A stretch of DNA of 64,000 bases from Mycteria americana (taxonomy: Eukaryota; Chordata; Aves; Ciconiiformes; Ciconiidae), in contig NC_134390.1 of NCBI RefSeq assembly GCF_035582795.1, positions 2,309,560 through 2,373,559 of the forward strand. Direction: 5' to 3'. Numbering within the stretch: position 1 is the stretch's first letter; every line of letters begins with the position of its first letter. The translations under genes and the position numbers were made by a program. The notes below the pieces were generated by a model, which worked only from the letters and a program-made list of their open reading frames with translations, ran no database searches and was not told the origin of the DNA. Of this stretch, positions 39,430 to 64,000 are shown one piece after another.

Positions 39430-41571
39430 ATGCTGCTGCTCCGAGCCGTCGCCGGGCGCAGGTAGGAGCCGCCCCGTCGGGGCTCCCCGCGGACGCCGGT
39501 GCTGCCCACCACCACCACCCCCCCCCCGCCGCCCCGGGGCCGGTCTCAGCTCCGCTCTCCCCGCAGGCTCCCGCCGCTGCCGCTGCCCCGCCGCGGCTGC
39601 TCCCGGTTCCCCCCCGGCAGCCCGGCCACGGGGGGACGCCGGGGGGCGGCCCCGGTGCTGGCGGCGCTGCTGGGCCTCGGAGCCGTCCTGGCCTACGGAG
39701 AGCGGCGGCGGCGGGTGAGCGGGACCGGGGGGGGCGGAACGGCACCGGGAGGGGGCGGGGTGCTGAGTACGGGGGGGCAGCACCGGGATGCCCGGACCCT
39801 GCGGGGGGGCGGACGCCCCTGGGTCCTACCCTGGGACGGGGTTGAGTCCTGGCGGGGGGCGGCACCGGGACAGCGGGGGCCTGGGGGTGCAGCACCGGGG
39901 GGGCAGCACCGGGATGCCCGGACCCTCTGGGACACCCCCCCCCCCCCCCCCGGTCCTTCTCTGCACGGGGACACCGGGGTCCAGCTGAGGGGGGGGGACA
40001 GGGGGTGTCACGTCCCATCCCCCCGGCTCTGGGTCATCGCACCGGTGCTGGGGGGAGACCCCAGGGTCATGGTGGGGGGCAACGGGGGCACCCCCCGGGG
40101 AGGGGGCAGCGTTCCCCACTGACAGGGCCGGGTCCCCCAGGGTGCCCAGGCGGCCCAGGCCACCCCCGCCCCCCGCTACCCCCTGTACACGCGGGAGGAG
40201 GTGGGGCGGCACCGCTCCCCCCAGGACCGCGTCTGGGTGACCCACGGCACCGAGGTCTTCGACGTCACCGATTTCGTGGAGCTGCACCCCGGGGGGGCCG
40301 ACAAGGTGCTGCTGGCGGCCGGCGGGGCCCTGGAGCCCTTCTGGGCTCTCTACGCCGTCCACAACCAGCCCCACGTCCTGGAGCTGCTGCAGGAGTACAA
40401 GGTGGGGGAGCTGGGCCCCGAGGAGGCACCGCCGACCCCCACCGCCACCCAGGACCCTTTCGCCGGGGACCCCGCCCGGCACCCCGGGCTGCGCGTCAAC
40501 AGCCAGAAGCCGTTCAACGCGGAGCCGCCGGCGGAGCTGCTGGCCGAGCGCTTCCTGACGCCCAACGAGCTCTTCTTCACCCGCAACCACCTGCCGGTGC
40601 CGGCGGTGGACCCCGGCTCCTACCGGCTGCGGGTGGAGGGGCCGGGGGGCCGGGCGCTCTCCCTGTCGCTGGCCGAGCTGCGCAGCCGCTTCCCCAAGCA
40701 CGAGGTGACGGCCACGCTGCAGTGCGCCGGCAACCGCCGGTCCGAGATGAGCCACGTCCGCCCCGTCAAGGGGCTGGCGTGGGACATCGGGGCCATCAGC
40801 ACGGCCCGCTGGGGCGGCGTGCGGCTGCGCGACGTCCTGCTGCAGGCCGGCTTCGAGGAGGAGCGGGAGGGCGAGTGGCACGTCTGCTTCGAGGGGCTGG
40901 ACACCGACGTCGGGGGGGCCCCCTACGGCGCCTCCATCCCCTACGGCCGCGCCGTCAGCCCGGCCGCCGACGTGCTGCTGGCCTACGAGATGAACGGCCA
41001 GGAGCTGCCCCGCGACCACGGCTTCCCCCTGCGCGTGGTGGTGCCCGGCGTGGTGGGCGCCCGCAGCGTCAAGTGGCTGCGGCGCGTGGCCGTCAGCCCG
41101 GCCGAGAGCCCCAGCCACTGGCAGCAGAACGACTACAAGGGCTTCTCCCCCTGCGTGGACTGGGACACGGTGGACTACTCGACGGCACCCGCCATCCAGG
41201 AGCTGCCGGTGCAGTCGGCCATCACCCACCCGCGCCCCGGGACGGCGGTGCCGGCGGGGGAGCTGACGGTGAAGGGCTACGCCTGGAGCGGGGGCGGGCG
41301 GGAGGTGGTGCGGGTGGACGTCTCGCTGGACGGCGGCCGGACCTGGCGGGTGGCACGGCTGCTGGGCGAGCGGCCGGTGCCGGGACGCGCCTGGGCCTGG
41401 GCCCTGTGGGAGCTGCAGGCGCCGGTGGCAGCGGGTGCCGAGCTGGAGATCGTCTGCAAGGCGGTGGACGGCAGCTACAACGTGCAGCCCGACACCGTGG
41501 CGCCCATCTGGAACCTGCGCGGGGTCCTCAGCAACGCCTGGCACCGCGTCCATGTCACCGTCGGCCGCTGA
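39430..41571 (+). CDS. SUOX: Sulfite oxidase, mitochondrial
   Basis: Oxidises sulfite to sulfate in the mitochondrial intermembrane space using molybdenum cofactor and a b5 heme, passing electrons to cytochrome c. Exons 39430-39461, 39567-39714 and the large 40141-41571 give 536 aa (human 545). The Arg/Leu-rich N-terminus ([10 protein letters not shown]...) is the presequence, followed by a hydrophobic [10 protein letters not shown] stretch. The cytochrome b5 domain has heme ligands His109 in LHPGG and His134 in AVHNQPHV. The molybdenum ligand is Cys255 in [11 protein letters not shown], the site matching human Cys264. The dimerisation domain ends [12 protein letters not shown]. All key residues are intact. 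Confidence 0.98.
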
Positions 41572-41659
41572 CCGTCCCGGCAGCTTTCCCTGCTCGTCCG
41601 CGGACGCGGCGGCTCAAAGGTCGACGCCTTTTACAGCCCCCGACGTGTGAAAGTGGCTC

Positions 41660-41665
41660 CATAAA
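41660..41665 (+). terminator. SUOX polyadenylation signal (variant)
   Basis: CATAAA within TCCATAAAGATTG, about 90 nt after the SUOX stop codon, in the only AT-rich spot of the region. It implies a very short 3'UTR. Confidence 0.55.
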
Positions 41666-41689
41666 GATTGCGCAGTTTTATGGACTCGG

Positions 41690-42130
41690 CCGTTTCCGGG
41701 GGCAGCGCGGGGCAGCGGGACCGGGGGGGGGGGGGGGGGGAGTGGGGGGCGGCCCCGGGCGACCCCCACAGCCCCCACAGCCCGGCTGCCCCCTGCCGCA
41801 GGACCCCTCTGTCCCCGGGTGACCCTGGGAGCCCATGGGACCCCACATAACCCCGACCCCCTGGGAGTCGGGCCGGGACCCTGCAGCCCCCGGGACCCCC
41901 CAGGACCCCCCGGGCTCCCTCTGGGACCCACCCCCCCCCCCGGGGCCTGTCCGGCCCCCGCAGCCCCTCTGACCCTACAGACCCCCGGCCCTGCGGCCTC
42001 CCTGCCCCGAGGGGACCCCCTGGCCCCGTGGGGACCCCCCCGTACCTTGACGGCCGCCTCGGGGGGGTCCCGCTGAGCCCGGGGTCCCGGTACCTCTCGG
42101 TGCGTCGCCGCTCCTGCCCGTGACCCCGTC
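41690..42130. other. SUOX-IKZF4 spacer, no gene seen
   Basis: About 440 bp of C-rich spacer after the SUOX 3' end. It has long G and C runs and no conserved ORF on either strand. Confidence 0.5.
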
Positions 42131-42142
42131 CCCGCCGTGTCC

Positions 42143-42184
42143 GTTATCGATTATCGGTTATCGATTACCGGTTATCGATTACCG
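42143..42184 (+). repeat. Three tandem 14-mers with ATCGAT cores upstream of IKZF4
   Basis: GTTATCGATTAYCG occurs three times back to back (42143, 42157, 42171) with one T/C difference. It is a sharp AT-rich island in a CG-rich promoter region. The ATCGAT core is the type bound by ONECUT/CUT homeodomain factors, and that link is inferred. Confidence 0.85.
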
Positions 42185-42199
42185 CCCCCGCAGAAGGCC

Positions 42200-42571
42200 C
42201 CGGGCCCATCGATGCCCTCGGCGCTGCCTCCCCCCCCCCCCCCGCCCCGCGCTCGGCGCTCTCGGCGCTCCGCTGCCCGCCCCTGGGCAGCCGGCGGCCG
42301 CTCGATGCGCCGGCGCTCGGCTGAGCCCCCCGTGCCGGCCCATGGCGGCCGCGGCGCCCCCCTCCCGGCGGCTCGAGGGCGTCGGCGCTCGGCTGCGCGG
42401 CCTGGCTGCGCGCGGGGGCCGGAAGTGGCTCGGGGCGGGCGGGGGGGTCCTCAGGTGAAGCCGCCGCCGATGGAGCCGCCGCCGCCGCCGCCGAGCCCCT
42501 GAGCCCCCCCCGCCGCACCCCCACGCCCCGCGGCCGGGCCGGGCCGGGGGGGCCCTCCCCGAGCCCCGCCG
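42200..42571 (+). promoter_or_regulatory. Probable IKZF4 promoter and noncoding exon 1
   Basis: A CpG island with an ETS site (CCGGAAGT near 42419) and a GCCG|GTGAGG donor ending an exon at 42571. Two upstream ORFs lie in it: 42342-42458 (starting MAAAAPPSRR) and 42470-42502 (MEPPPPPPSP). No splice evidence ties this exon to IKZF4 other than position and strand. Confidence 0.4.
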
Positions 42572-45500
42572 GTGAGGGGGGAGCGCTGTCGGGGCGCCGG
42601 GCGGGGTGGGGGGCAGCTGGGCCGGGGCCGCTGCCCGGGGCGGGGGGGGGGCTGGCAGGGGGCGGGGGCGATTGGGGCGGGGGGGGGGGGCGGCTGGGGT
42701 TGGGGGGGGAGTGGGGTGTGACCAGGCCGGGGGGGGCTGCTGGGGTGGGGGGCGCTTGGGGCGGAGGGGCGGGCTGGGGCGGCGGGGGGGGAGCGGGGCT
42801 GGGGGGGTCGGCGGGGGGGGGGGGGGGTGCGGGAGCTGCCCGCGGGGGCGGGGGTCTCTTCTGGGGGCGCTGGCTGGAGGCGGGGGGGGGGGGGCTCTTG
42901 GCTGGGGGTGTCCGTCTCCTGCGGGCGGGGGTCTCGGGAGTGTCACGGTTTTGAGTGGGGTCCGTCCCTGGGGGGGGACAGGGGGCAGGAGGTGTTTTGG
43001 GGAGGTGTGAGGCCCCGCGGGGGGGAGGGGGGGGCTGCTGTGGCGGTGGGTGCCAGGGGCTGCGCCCCGGGGTGGGCCCCGAAATCTGCCCCGAGCCCCT
43101 CTCCCCCGGACGGCCGGGAAGGGGGGGGGTGTTCCTCCTCGCAGGGGCGCAGCCCCCGCGCTTGGCTGCTCCGCGGGACGCGGGGGCCGGGGGCACCTCT
43201 CCTCCCGCCCTGGGACGGGGCCGCGGTGGCCGCGGTCGCCCCCGCCAGCGGGGAAGGGGGCGCGGGGGACCCCACCTCGGTGCTGGAGCAGCGCGGTCGA
43301 TGAAATGACATTTCTGGGAAACAATGGGCTTCACCGGAGGGACGGACGGCGCGGGGCCGCTGCGGCCCGGGGAGCCCCGCCGAAGTTCTTGTGCTGTTTT
43401 GCGTCCCTGTTCCGTGGAGGGATCCGTCCGTCCGTCTGCGCTTGGGATCGCTTCCCTCCGCTTCCCTCCCTTCTCCGCGTCTGTTTTCTGGAGCGGCAGG
43501 TTGCCTGAGGGGGTTTAGAGAACGTTTCCTTGGGGTTTTAGGGCGAGCCTTTTCCGAGCACTTTTACTCCTCCGTAACGCAGCCACCCCGGTGGCTCCGG
43601 GGTCAAGGTTGCTGCGGGCGCCGCTTTTTGGGTGAAGCTGTTGGCTCCAGGCAGGGTTTTCCCAACCAGCCTGTAAACGCCGGAGCCTCCTCTTCGGTTG
43701 TGTGACGGGGATGCTCGGATGTGGGGTTCAGCCCCCGTTTCCGTGTTGCCCAGCCGGTGTTTCCCAGCGCTCTGCCTCCTGTTACCGATTCTGCAGCAGC
43801 TCTGGAGACCTTCCCCAGGCAGGGGGGGCTGCGCCGTTCTCCCCCCCCCCCCCCTCCCCGGCGCAGGGGGGGCACCGGGACAGGCAGCGCGTGGCTCCGG
43901 CAGCTCGGGGAGGAGCAGAGAGCGGGTACGAGCTCCCTAAAGCCGGCGTCCCGGCTGCTGCCTGACTCCGTTGCCGTTGAACCCCTCCTGAGGAGAAGCT
44001 GCGGTGCCGAGGACCAACTCGTTTTGCTCGCGGAGAGTGAGAGCGCGTCTGTCGTCAGCCCCAAACAGGGGCTTCGTGCCGATGTCCTGCCCCGGCTCCT
44101 GGTGCCCCGTGGGGATTGCCGAAGGGGGACCCGGAGATGCTGGGGGGGCACGGGAAGAGGCAGCGGCAGCTCTGGGGAAGCTCTTGTGCCAACGCTGCTG
44201 CTGGCAGCCCGGCTGTAAACTTGTTCTCCGCTCGTGGTTGCTCCTTGCGGAGTCTCGGCTCCTGGGTACGTGGTGGGCGCCTGGGGCCTGTGCTGCGGGA
44301 ACGGGGGGACGTCCTCGGGGACTGACGCTTTGGGCAGGCAGCGTCCCTGCGCTGGGCTTCGCGCCTGGCGAGGCCGGTGTTCGTGGGGCGAGGGCGGCGT
44401 TGTCCGGGAGAAGCTCGCAGATACCTTCCCGCTGCGTATCGGGGCGCTGGTACAGACAAAACGGGGAGCGTCTGCGTCTGCCGGGTCGCACCCTGTGCCC
44501 CTCGGCTTAGGTGGAGGCTGTGCCGGGCGGGCGGCGGGAGAGGGTGTGCCGTGTCCTGCGGCACGGCTGGGGCGAGCGGCGGCAGAGCCGGTGGGGACGG
44601 GATAACGACTTTTGGCCTCGTCTTGGCTTTCGCTTCCAAGGACTCGAGGAAACCTGAGCAGCCTCGATGAGGCAGCGTGACAGTCGGGGCTCTGGAGCCC
44701 TCGTGAACGTGTCAGTGCTCGGAGGAGCCGGGGAGCCAGCGAGCCGCAGGGCCCCGGAGCGCCGATTCTGTTTGCACAGCAGCGGCTTGTGCTCCCGAGA
44801 GGAATTACAGGAACCGCGGGGGCCGACGTGGCCTCCGTGCCCGAGGACGGAGCGGGGTTATCTGAGGGCAGTGGACACGGGACGGGCGCGAGGAGGGAGC
44901 ATCCAGCGGAGGATTAATTTTTCTCCGCTCTCAGTGGATCGGTTCCATTTAAAACGCGCGTGAACGTCGTTAGCGAAGTTGGGCTGCAAACGATAGCGTT
45001 GAAAGTGCAGCACGGCTTCACTTCCTAAAGGCCAGGGTCTCTTTCCTGCGGTCCCTATCTGTCCGTCCGCCCAAGGAAGCGCTGAAGAAGGAACTTCTCT
45101 TTCCTCCCTTCGCTGCCAGGGCGGTCTCCTGAAACGTCTTTTCATCTTTTGTAGGCTCAGCGTCGTTGCTCGCGGTTATTATTTATTCGTATTGTGGTGA
45201 TGCCCAGAGGGCACAACACGGGTTTAGATGCTGAACAAAGGCGCGGTAGAAGACGGCCCTCGGTTCGCTTTGAATTAAAACTTTGTTGAAGTCGCTGAAT
45301 CTCGGGAGCGTGTTTAAGACGAGGAATTTTACATTTTACCCTGCGCTGGTTTATGGTGCTTTTTCCATCAGCAGGCTTTTAAACAAAATTATATCAATGA
45401 GCGGGCAAGGCTCGTGTCCTGTCGTGTTAGCGTTAGGAGCAGTTCCAGCAGGGAGGAGCTTCTCCAGGTGGTGAATATTAGCGAAAAACAGCATCCCCGC

Positions 45501-48500
45501 TTCCGTGGGAGACAGCGCCTGGAGTCTCCCATCTCGCTTCGATCGCCGATCCAGGGTCTGGCTCTGGATCCTCGGAGGGTTTCTCTCTCTCTCTCCCCCT
45601 GTTTTGTCAAGCACTGGCTTTATTTATAAAAAAGGTCAGAAATTGCAGCCGTGTCTGCTCAGTTCTTGGGTTAAGGCACCTGAAACGTGGGCGTTATCTG
45701 GGAGACGGTCTCTGGTCAAGAACCCGTGGGGCCACGGGGGTGATATCGGACCCGTCTTTGTGGGTTAGGGCTCTGCTGCGAGGCCGGGCTCGTGCAGTCG
45801 GATGCAGCGGCCGCGTCAGCTCGGCTGGTGTGGCAAACCCCAGCGCAAGTGGTCCGGAGTGGGGTACAGGATGTTTTTCTGCCCGTCCCTAAAGCAGTAA
45901 CCTAAGAATATTCCTGTTGCCGCTCTCCCACCAGCGCTGCCCGGCGTCGCGTCGCTCCAGCGTAGCCTTGATTACAAATGTCGGAGGAGACGAAGGGTCT
46001 CCCCCAGCTCAGCAGCGAGGAGCTGTCAGCTGCCGTCCTCCAGCTGCAGCGCTGCTTTAAATCGGTTTGGTTTTGTTTTTTTTTTTAAGCAATGATGCTT
46101 CATCTTATTTAATAATATATTTCAAAGTATGGAAACAATGGGAACTATTTTATAATGGATAAAACATGTCACAACGCTTTAATTTGCGCTTTTGAAAGGT
46201 AGCTCCGTTCACTTCTGCCTCTGTTGAGCCGCTTGAGCCGAGGTCCTCCCCGGCAAGCAGGGCCCGGCCCCGCTGATGGCAGCTGCCGTAGAGCACCGGC
46301 ACGGCGTGGCAGAGCTGCTTCCTCGGCGTTTAAATCGGGGACGCTCGCGGGATGGGGGGCTCTCCATGAAAGCGAGCCCTTCCCCTCCGCTGGGTTTTGA
46401 AACGTTTCCAGTGACACAAACTTTGGTGTTTTTGAGCAGCCGGTTTGTTCAGCGAGCTTCTATTTGCGGCAAAGGTGGAAAAAAAGTCCTCACGTTGGAA
46501 AATAAACGGCAGCTAATGGAAACAATGGTTGGGAAAAAGAAACTGCAGGGACCTTTCCAGCGCTTACTAATTCTTACCCTGACAGGAGGCTCGAAGACAT
46601 TCGCCCCGAGCGTGTCTTTCCCCCTGCACATGCCGCTCCTCTTCTCGCCGCGGGCTCGCTGCTTCCGAGCTGTCCCGCGGCAGGTCAGCGGGGAGCTGGG
46701 AGCCAAACCTGGGTGCAGAGAGAGAGGTGGTGGTGCCTGGGAGGCGTTGGGTGCAGCAGAAGCCGAGGAAGGCTGGCTCTCGTGGTTCCCGAGGGGTCCT
46801 TCTGCCCGTCCCAGCTCCGAGGGGCAGATCTGATCCGGGACCCGGGTGTCCGCGCGCTGGGTGGCTCTGGGGAAGCAATCCCTGCCTGCAGGCCACGCCG
46901 CCGGACCGGCGGAGGAACGGGTCAGACCGAAGCGTTGTGGTGTTTCTGGGCGGTTTCTGTGCGGGTCTGGTGGGAGCCGTGCGTTTACCCTCTGTAGGGG
47001 CTGATGTTGTCGTCTTAAAAATAATCTGGCAGATACCTCGGTGTAACCGGGCTGGGGTGTCTTTTCCTGCCGTCCTGGTGTCTGGAGAAACATTTCGCTG
47101 CTGGTGCCGAGCTTTCGGAATTGTTTCACAGCTCTTGAGGTACAACCAGAAGCACCGGGGAGAAATGAAGAGGGGAAGAAAATAGGCTGGCGTTCCTAAT
47201 GACCGCAGGGGTTAAAACGGGCTCCGGAGGCAGCTGGTGGGAGCCCCGTCCTGGAGGTGTGTAGAAGCAGCCTGCGGGCTGGGTGGGAGCTGAGAGACTT
47301 TTCCCATCTCTGGGATGTTTCTGCCATCCCAGGATTAAGCAAAGACCCGGTCCCTCTCCCGGTGCAGGAGGGGCAGCCAGGCCTGGCCTGCTTCAGAAGC
47401 CTCTTGTTATTAGTGCAAAGGACCTTCACAAATTGCATCACGCTGAGAAGGGGGGGGGGGGGGGTAAACTGGGCTAGTTCTGAGGACTTTTTTTTTTTTT
47501 TTTTTGCCTTGAGTGTTGCCACTTGGGGAAAAGTTCTTATTTCAGAGGGGAGGAGAGCGTCGAGCAGCGCTGAAGGCACTCTGCTCTAATTTTAGTGTGC
47601 TTCTGTCTCCGATTCCCAAGTTGATGATCACACCTGAAAGCTGGGAAGAAAGTCCGGAGCCGGAGACGTGCTCTCTGCGCCCGACGGTCCAAAGCGTGGA
47701 GGTTTGTCCCCGGTCCGAGTCCTGGCCGCGCCGTCTGACCCAGACCCCCCCCTCCGGAGAGAGGACAGACACGGTGCTTCGGGCTGGGGCTCTGCTCCGA
47801 GGGGGATCGGTGAGGGTTGCCCTTCCTCGCGGAGATGGAGGGCGGCTGTTAGTGGTGCTGAGCGGGAGCTCGGAGGCGGCCGGCATCGCTCCCTGTCGTG
47901 CCGGCGCTGAGCGGGGACGAGCCGAAGCCACGTCCTTGGAATCAGCCCCTTTCTCCCGGGAATGTGTTTTCACCGAGGCCGTGACGTGGGGTTTTGTCAC
48001 TCTGGCTGCGCAGCCTTTTTGCGGTGCTTTTCAAAATCGAAAGGACTCTGGGAACAAACGACACGCAGAACCATTTTCTAGCCAAAGGGTAATTACGGGC
48101 CGTCGTTATTGCAGAGCTATAGGTTCATGCGAGCGAGGTGCTTTTTTTCATTTGCAATTTTTAAACTGCAGTGCCTGCTTGCGAGGCCTTATTTTCCTTA
48201 ATTTTGGCTCAGTATAACCGCTGACACGTGGCTCAGGGCTCCTGAAACGCTCCCAGTGTTTTTCTCTGGGTCCTCTTTTAAAATACAAAGGAGCGAGGAA
48301 TCAATCTCTTTTATTGCACATCATCCCGTTAACATTAATGAGACCGCGTGCGTGAGTAGGAAGTAGGAGTTACAGAACTGGCTCCTCAACTCAATTGTGT
48401 TTGGCTGATTATTAGCTGATTACTTTGAGGGAAATTCACTTCTCGCTCCTCGCTGGCTGCTGCCTGCGGTTTGGGGAGGACACTGGGGTCCTGCTTGTCC

Positions 48501-50426
48501 CTGGCCGCAGCCACGAGCCCGGGCTGTGACGGGTCCCCGGGAGGCGGCGAGGGGCTTGGGAGGGGGCGATGCCGGCAGCTTTCCGTGCCGTGTGTTCCCC
48601 CGTGGTGTCCATCGGATGGTCACTTGGCGCTTGGTCTTTTTTTTTTTTTTTTTTTTTAAATTTCATATTTTCAAGGGCTTCTGCAGAAAGAAAGGGCTTT
48701 CTAAATAAAATTGATTTTTATAAGCGCGTGGCCGTGCCCTTTGTGCAAAGCAGACAAATCTCTGAGCGGGTGTGCGTAACACAGAAAAGCAAAATTACAG
48801 GTTCAACAAAAATAAAGCTGCAGGATGCATTTTAAACCACAGTTCCTGTGTAACCCGGTGCCTGAGAGAGAGATTTCAACCTAAATTATTTTAATCTCGT
48901 GAAGTTAACGGCCAATGTGGGGTGGGAAGGGGAACTCTAAAGTGCTCGGCTTTTCCTTCGCTGCCCAGGCTGGGAGGTTGCGCAGGGAGGACGCCCTGGG
49001 GGGTCTTGCCGCAGGGTATCGCTGGGCTGGACTGGGTGTAAACTGGTGCCCAGCTGGTGAAAGCCTCCCCAAAACCAGCGCGCCCCCGTGTGAGGTCTGC
49101 AGTTAAGTGGAGCGCAGTGAGAGCGTTTCTTAATTAACATCAAGCAAATAGTCGGGTCCGACAGGGTGATAAGCCTGGCCTAACTTGTCCGCATCTGTAC
49201 TTCTCTTGAGTGGTGCATTGCCAGGAGCAAGACTTGTACAACTTGGTTTGTTCAAGACGCGGTTATTGTTAAAAATCTGCTTTTAAAAGGGGCAGCGTCA
49301 GAAGGGAGCAACCGATTTCTTTCAGCTCGGGAAAGGTACCAAGGTCCCCCAGAAAGCCTCACCGGCTGCTCGAGAGACGGAGAGGAAAATGAACAGCGTT
49401 GCTGCTGCTTGTGTGTGCTCGCACTCTGCAAATCACGTTGATTTTCCTTTTCGAGGAGACGATTCATCTCCACAAATTATCTTTTTTTTTTAATTGTTCT
49501 CTGCAGCAATCGCTCCGTTTCCGACCCTATCAACTGCCAATTAGAGCCAACTCTAAACAGCAAAACTCCTGTTTCTAAAACTGGGCTCATTTTGTTTCTT
49601 AAACAGCCAGTGTAATTGACAAATAAAAGCCATTTGAATGTATAAAACGTTCATTATCTCTGTGGGGTGCCGAGCAGCAAACTGTAAGGCAGATTTCCCT
49701 TTTATTTTGGTGTGGTCGTCGGAAGGGCTGTTGCGAGGCTGCTCGGCAGAGCGTGGTGCGTTAGCGTTCGGTCTCATTACCCAAAACCCCGACTCTTTTC
49801 ATTGATAAAATGAAGCCGAGCGCTCGGGCTACGCGCGTCCCGCGCTCGGGTCTTCATCTCCCCGCTGCCGCATCGGGCACGAGCGCAGCGGTTCCCAGCA
49901 ACGGCCCCTCGCTGCCCGGGGCTGTGGCAGCGGCCCTCTGTCCGTCCCCACCGGTGACTCTCCAGCTCTCGGCTGTCCCGGGGGAGCTGGCAGCTGCTCT
50001 TCTCCCCTCTCTGCCCGCTCCAAGTGTCCCAGGTTTGGCTTTAACAGCTCACGCCGTTTCCCGTGCGTGCCGCAGAGCTGCGGTGGTGGTGGTCTGCGTG
50101 CGGGGGGATGAAACCCTCCGTGTTCACCGTGGCATTCGTCCGCAGCATCGCAGCTTCGCTGCCGGGACCGCTGCTGGCGTTGGCATTCGCTTTCCTCTTG
50201 GAAAGTGCCTGGAAAGCACTGCTCGGGTGGGGGGATCGGGGTAGTCCACCGGGGTTGATGGTGAAGTCGGTGTTGACGGTGTTAAGCCCAGGGCTGCAAA
50301 GCAGCGTTGAAGGAACTTGGGGTGAGTAACTCGTCTGCTCTGAGAAGCTGTTGGGCAGTTGTACTGGAGGAGAGTCCGAGCAGCTTCTGGAGGCTAACTC
50401 TGACTGAGCTCTGCTTTCTCTTTCAG
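42572..50426 (+). other. Probable IKZF4 intron 1
   Basis: About 7.9 kb without a recognised gene. It opens with very G-rich sequence (to about 42900) and becomes AT-richer after 45 kb. AT-rich islands at about 46070-46190, 48060-48430 and 49470-49650 contain homeodomain-type TAAT cores and could be conserved noncoding elements. No repeat family was recognised. Confidence 0.4.
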
Positions 50427-50441
50427 CAAAGTACCTTAAAG

Positions 50442-64000
<13,559 letters not shown>

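Noticed and set aside
39826-41553. 575-codon antisense frame over SUOX
   Set aside because: Shadow of the sense SUOX coding exon in CG-rich DNA. There is no conserved motif and it covers the intron and the heme domain alike.

Overview
The window looks like a GC-rich, gene-dense segment of a bird (or other sauropsid) genome, most probably from a microchromosome. The evidence is vertebrate gene structure, very short introns that start G-rich and end C-rich, many long G and C runs, several minisatellites, and an avian-style PMEL with a tandem-repeat domain. I cannot name the species from the sequence alone.

Gene order is DNAJC14(-), TMEM198B(+), PYM1(-), DGKA(+), PMEL(-), CDK2(+), RAB5B(+), SUOX(+), IKZF4(+, running off the right edge). 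This matches the block on human 12q13.2, except that there is no room for MMP19 between TMEM198B and PYM1, and TMEM198B is an intact gene here although a pseudogene in the human reference. I traced coding exons base by base. DNAJC14 (647 aa), TMEM198B (324), PYM1 (213), PMEL (778), CDK2 (298), RAB5B (215) and SUOX (536) splice into uninterrupted proteins. DGKA (about 771 aa) needs one C removed at each of three C runs, so it is either mis-sequenced or damaged. IKZF4 shows four coding exons carrying the first three zinc fingers.

Regions: 1-830, no recognised gene. 0.8-4.4 kb, DNAJC14 and a shared CpG-rich promoter with TMEM198B. 4.4-7.1 kb, TMEM198B. 8.1-10.1 kb, PYM1. 11.3-19.2 kb, DGKA, with two large intronic minisatellites. 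19.3-23.5 kb, PMEL, convergent with DGKA. 24.6-27.0 kb, CDK2. 28.0-28.75 kb, a dense array of same-orientation CCAAT boxes at the presumed RAB5B promoter. 34.5-38.7 kb, RAB5B coding exons and long 3'UTR. 39.2-41.7 kb, SUOX. 42.2-64 kb, IKZF4 with long, AT-richer introns.

The genes do not form one pathway. They are neighbours by ancient synteny: ER co-chaperone (DNAJC14), Wnt-linked membrane protein (TMEM198B), exon-junction-complex recycling (PYM1), lipid kinase (DGKA), melanosome amyloid (PMEL), cell-cycle kinase (CDK2), early-endosome GTPase (RAB5B), sulfite detoxification (SUOX) and an Ikaros-family repressor (IKZF4).

The most striking unexplained structures are two perfect fold-back palindromes. 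One (38-bp arms, 2-nt loop) ends exactly at the splice acceptor of the first coding exon of DGKA. The other (37-bp arms, 3-nt loop) lies between RAB5B and SUOX. I recognised no CR1, LTR or other transposable element, no tRNA or rRNA gene and no CRISPR array.
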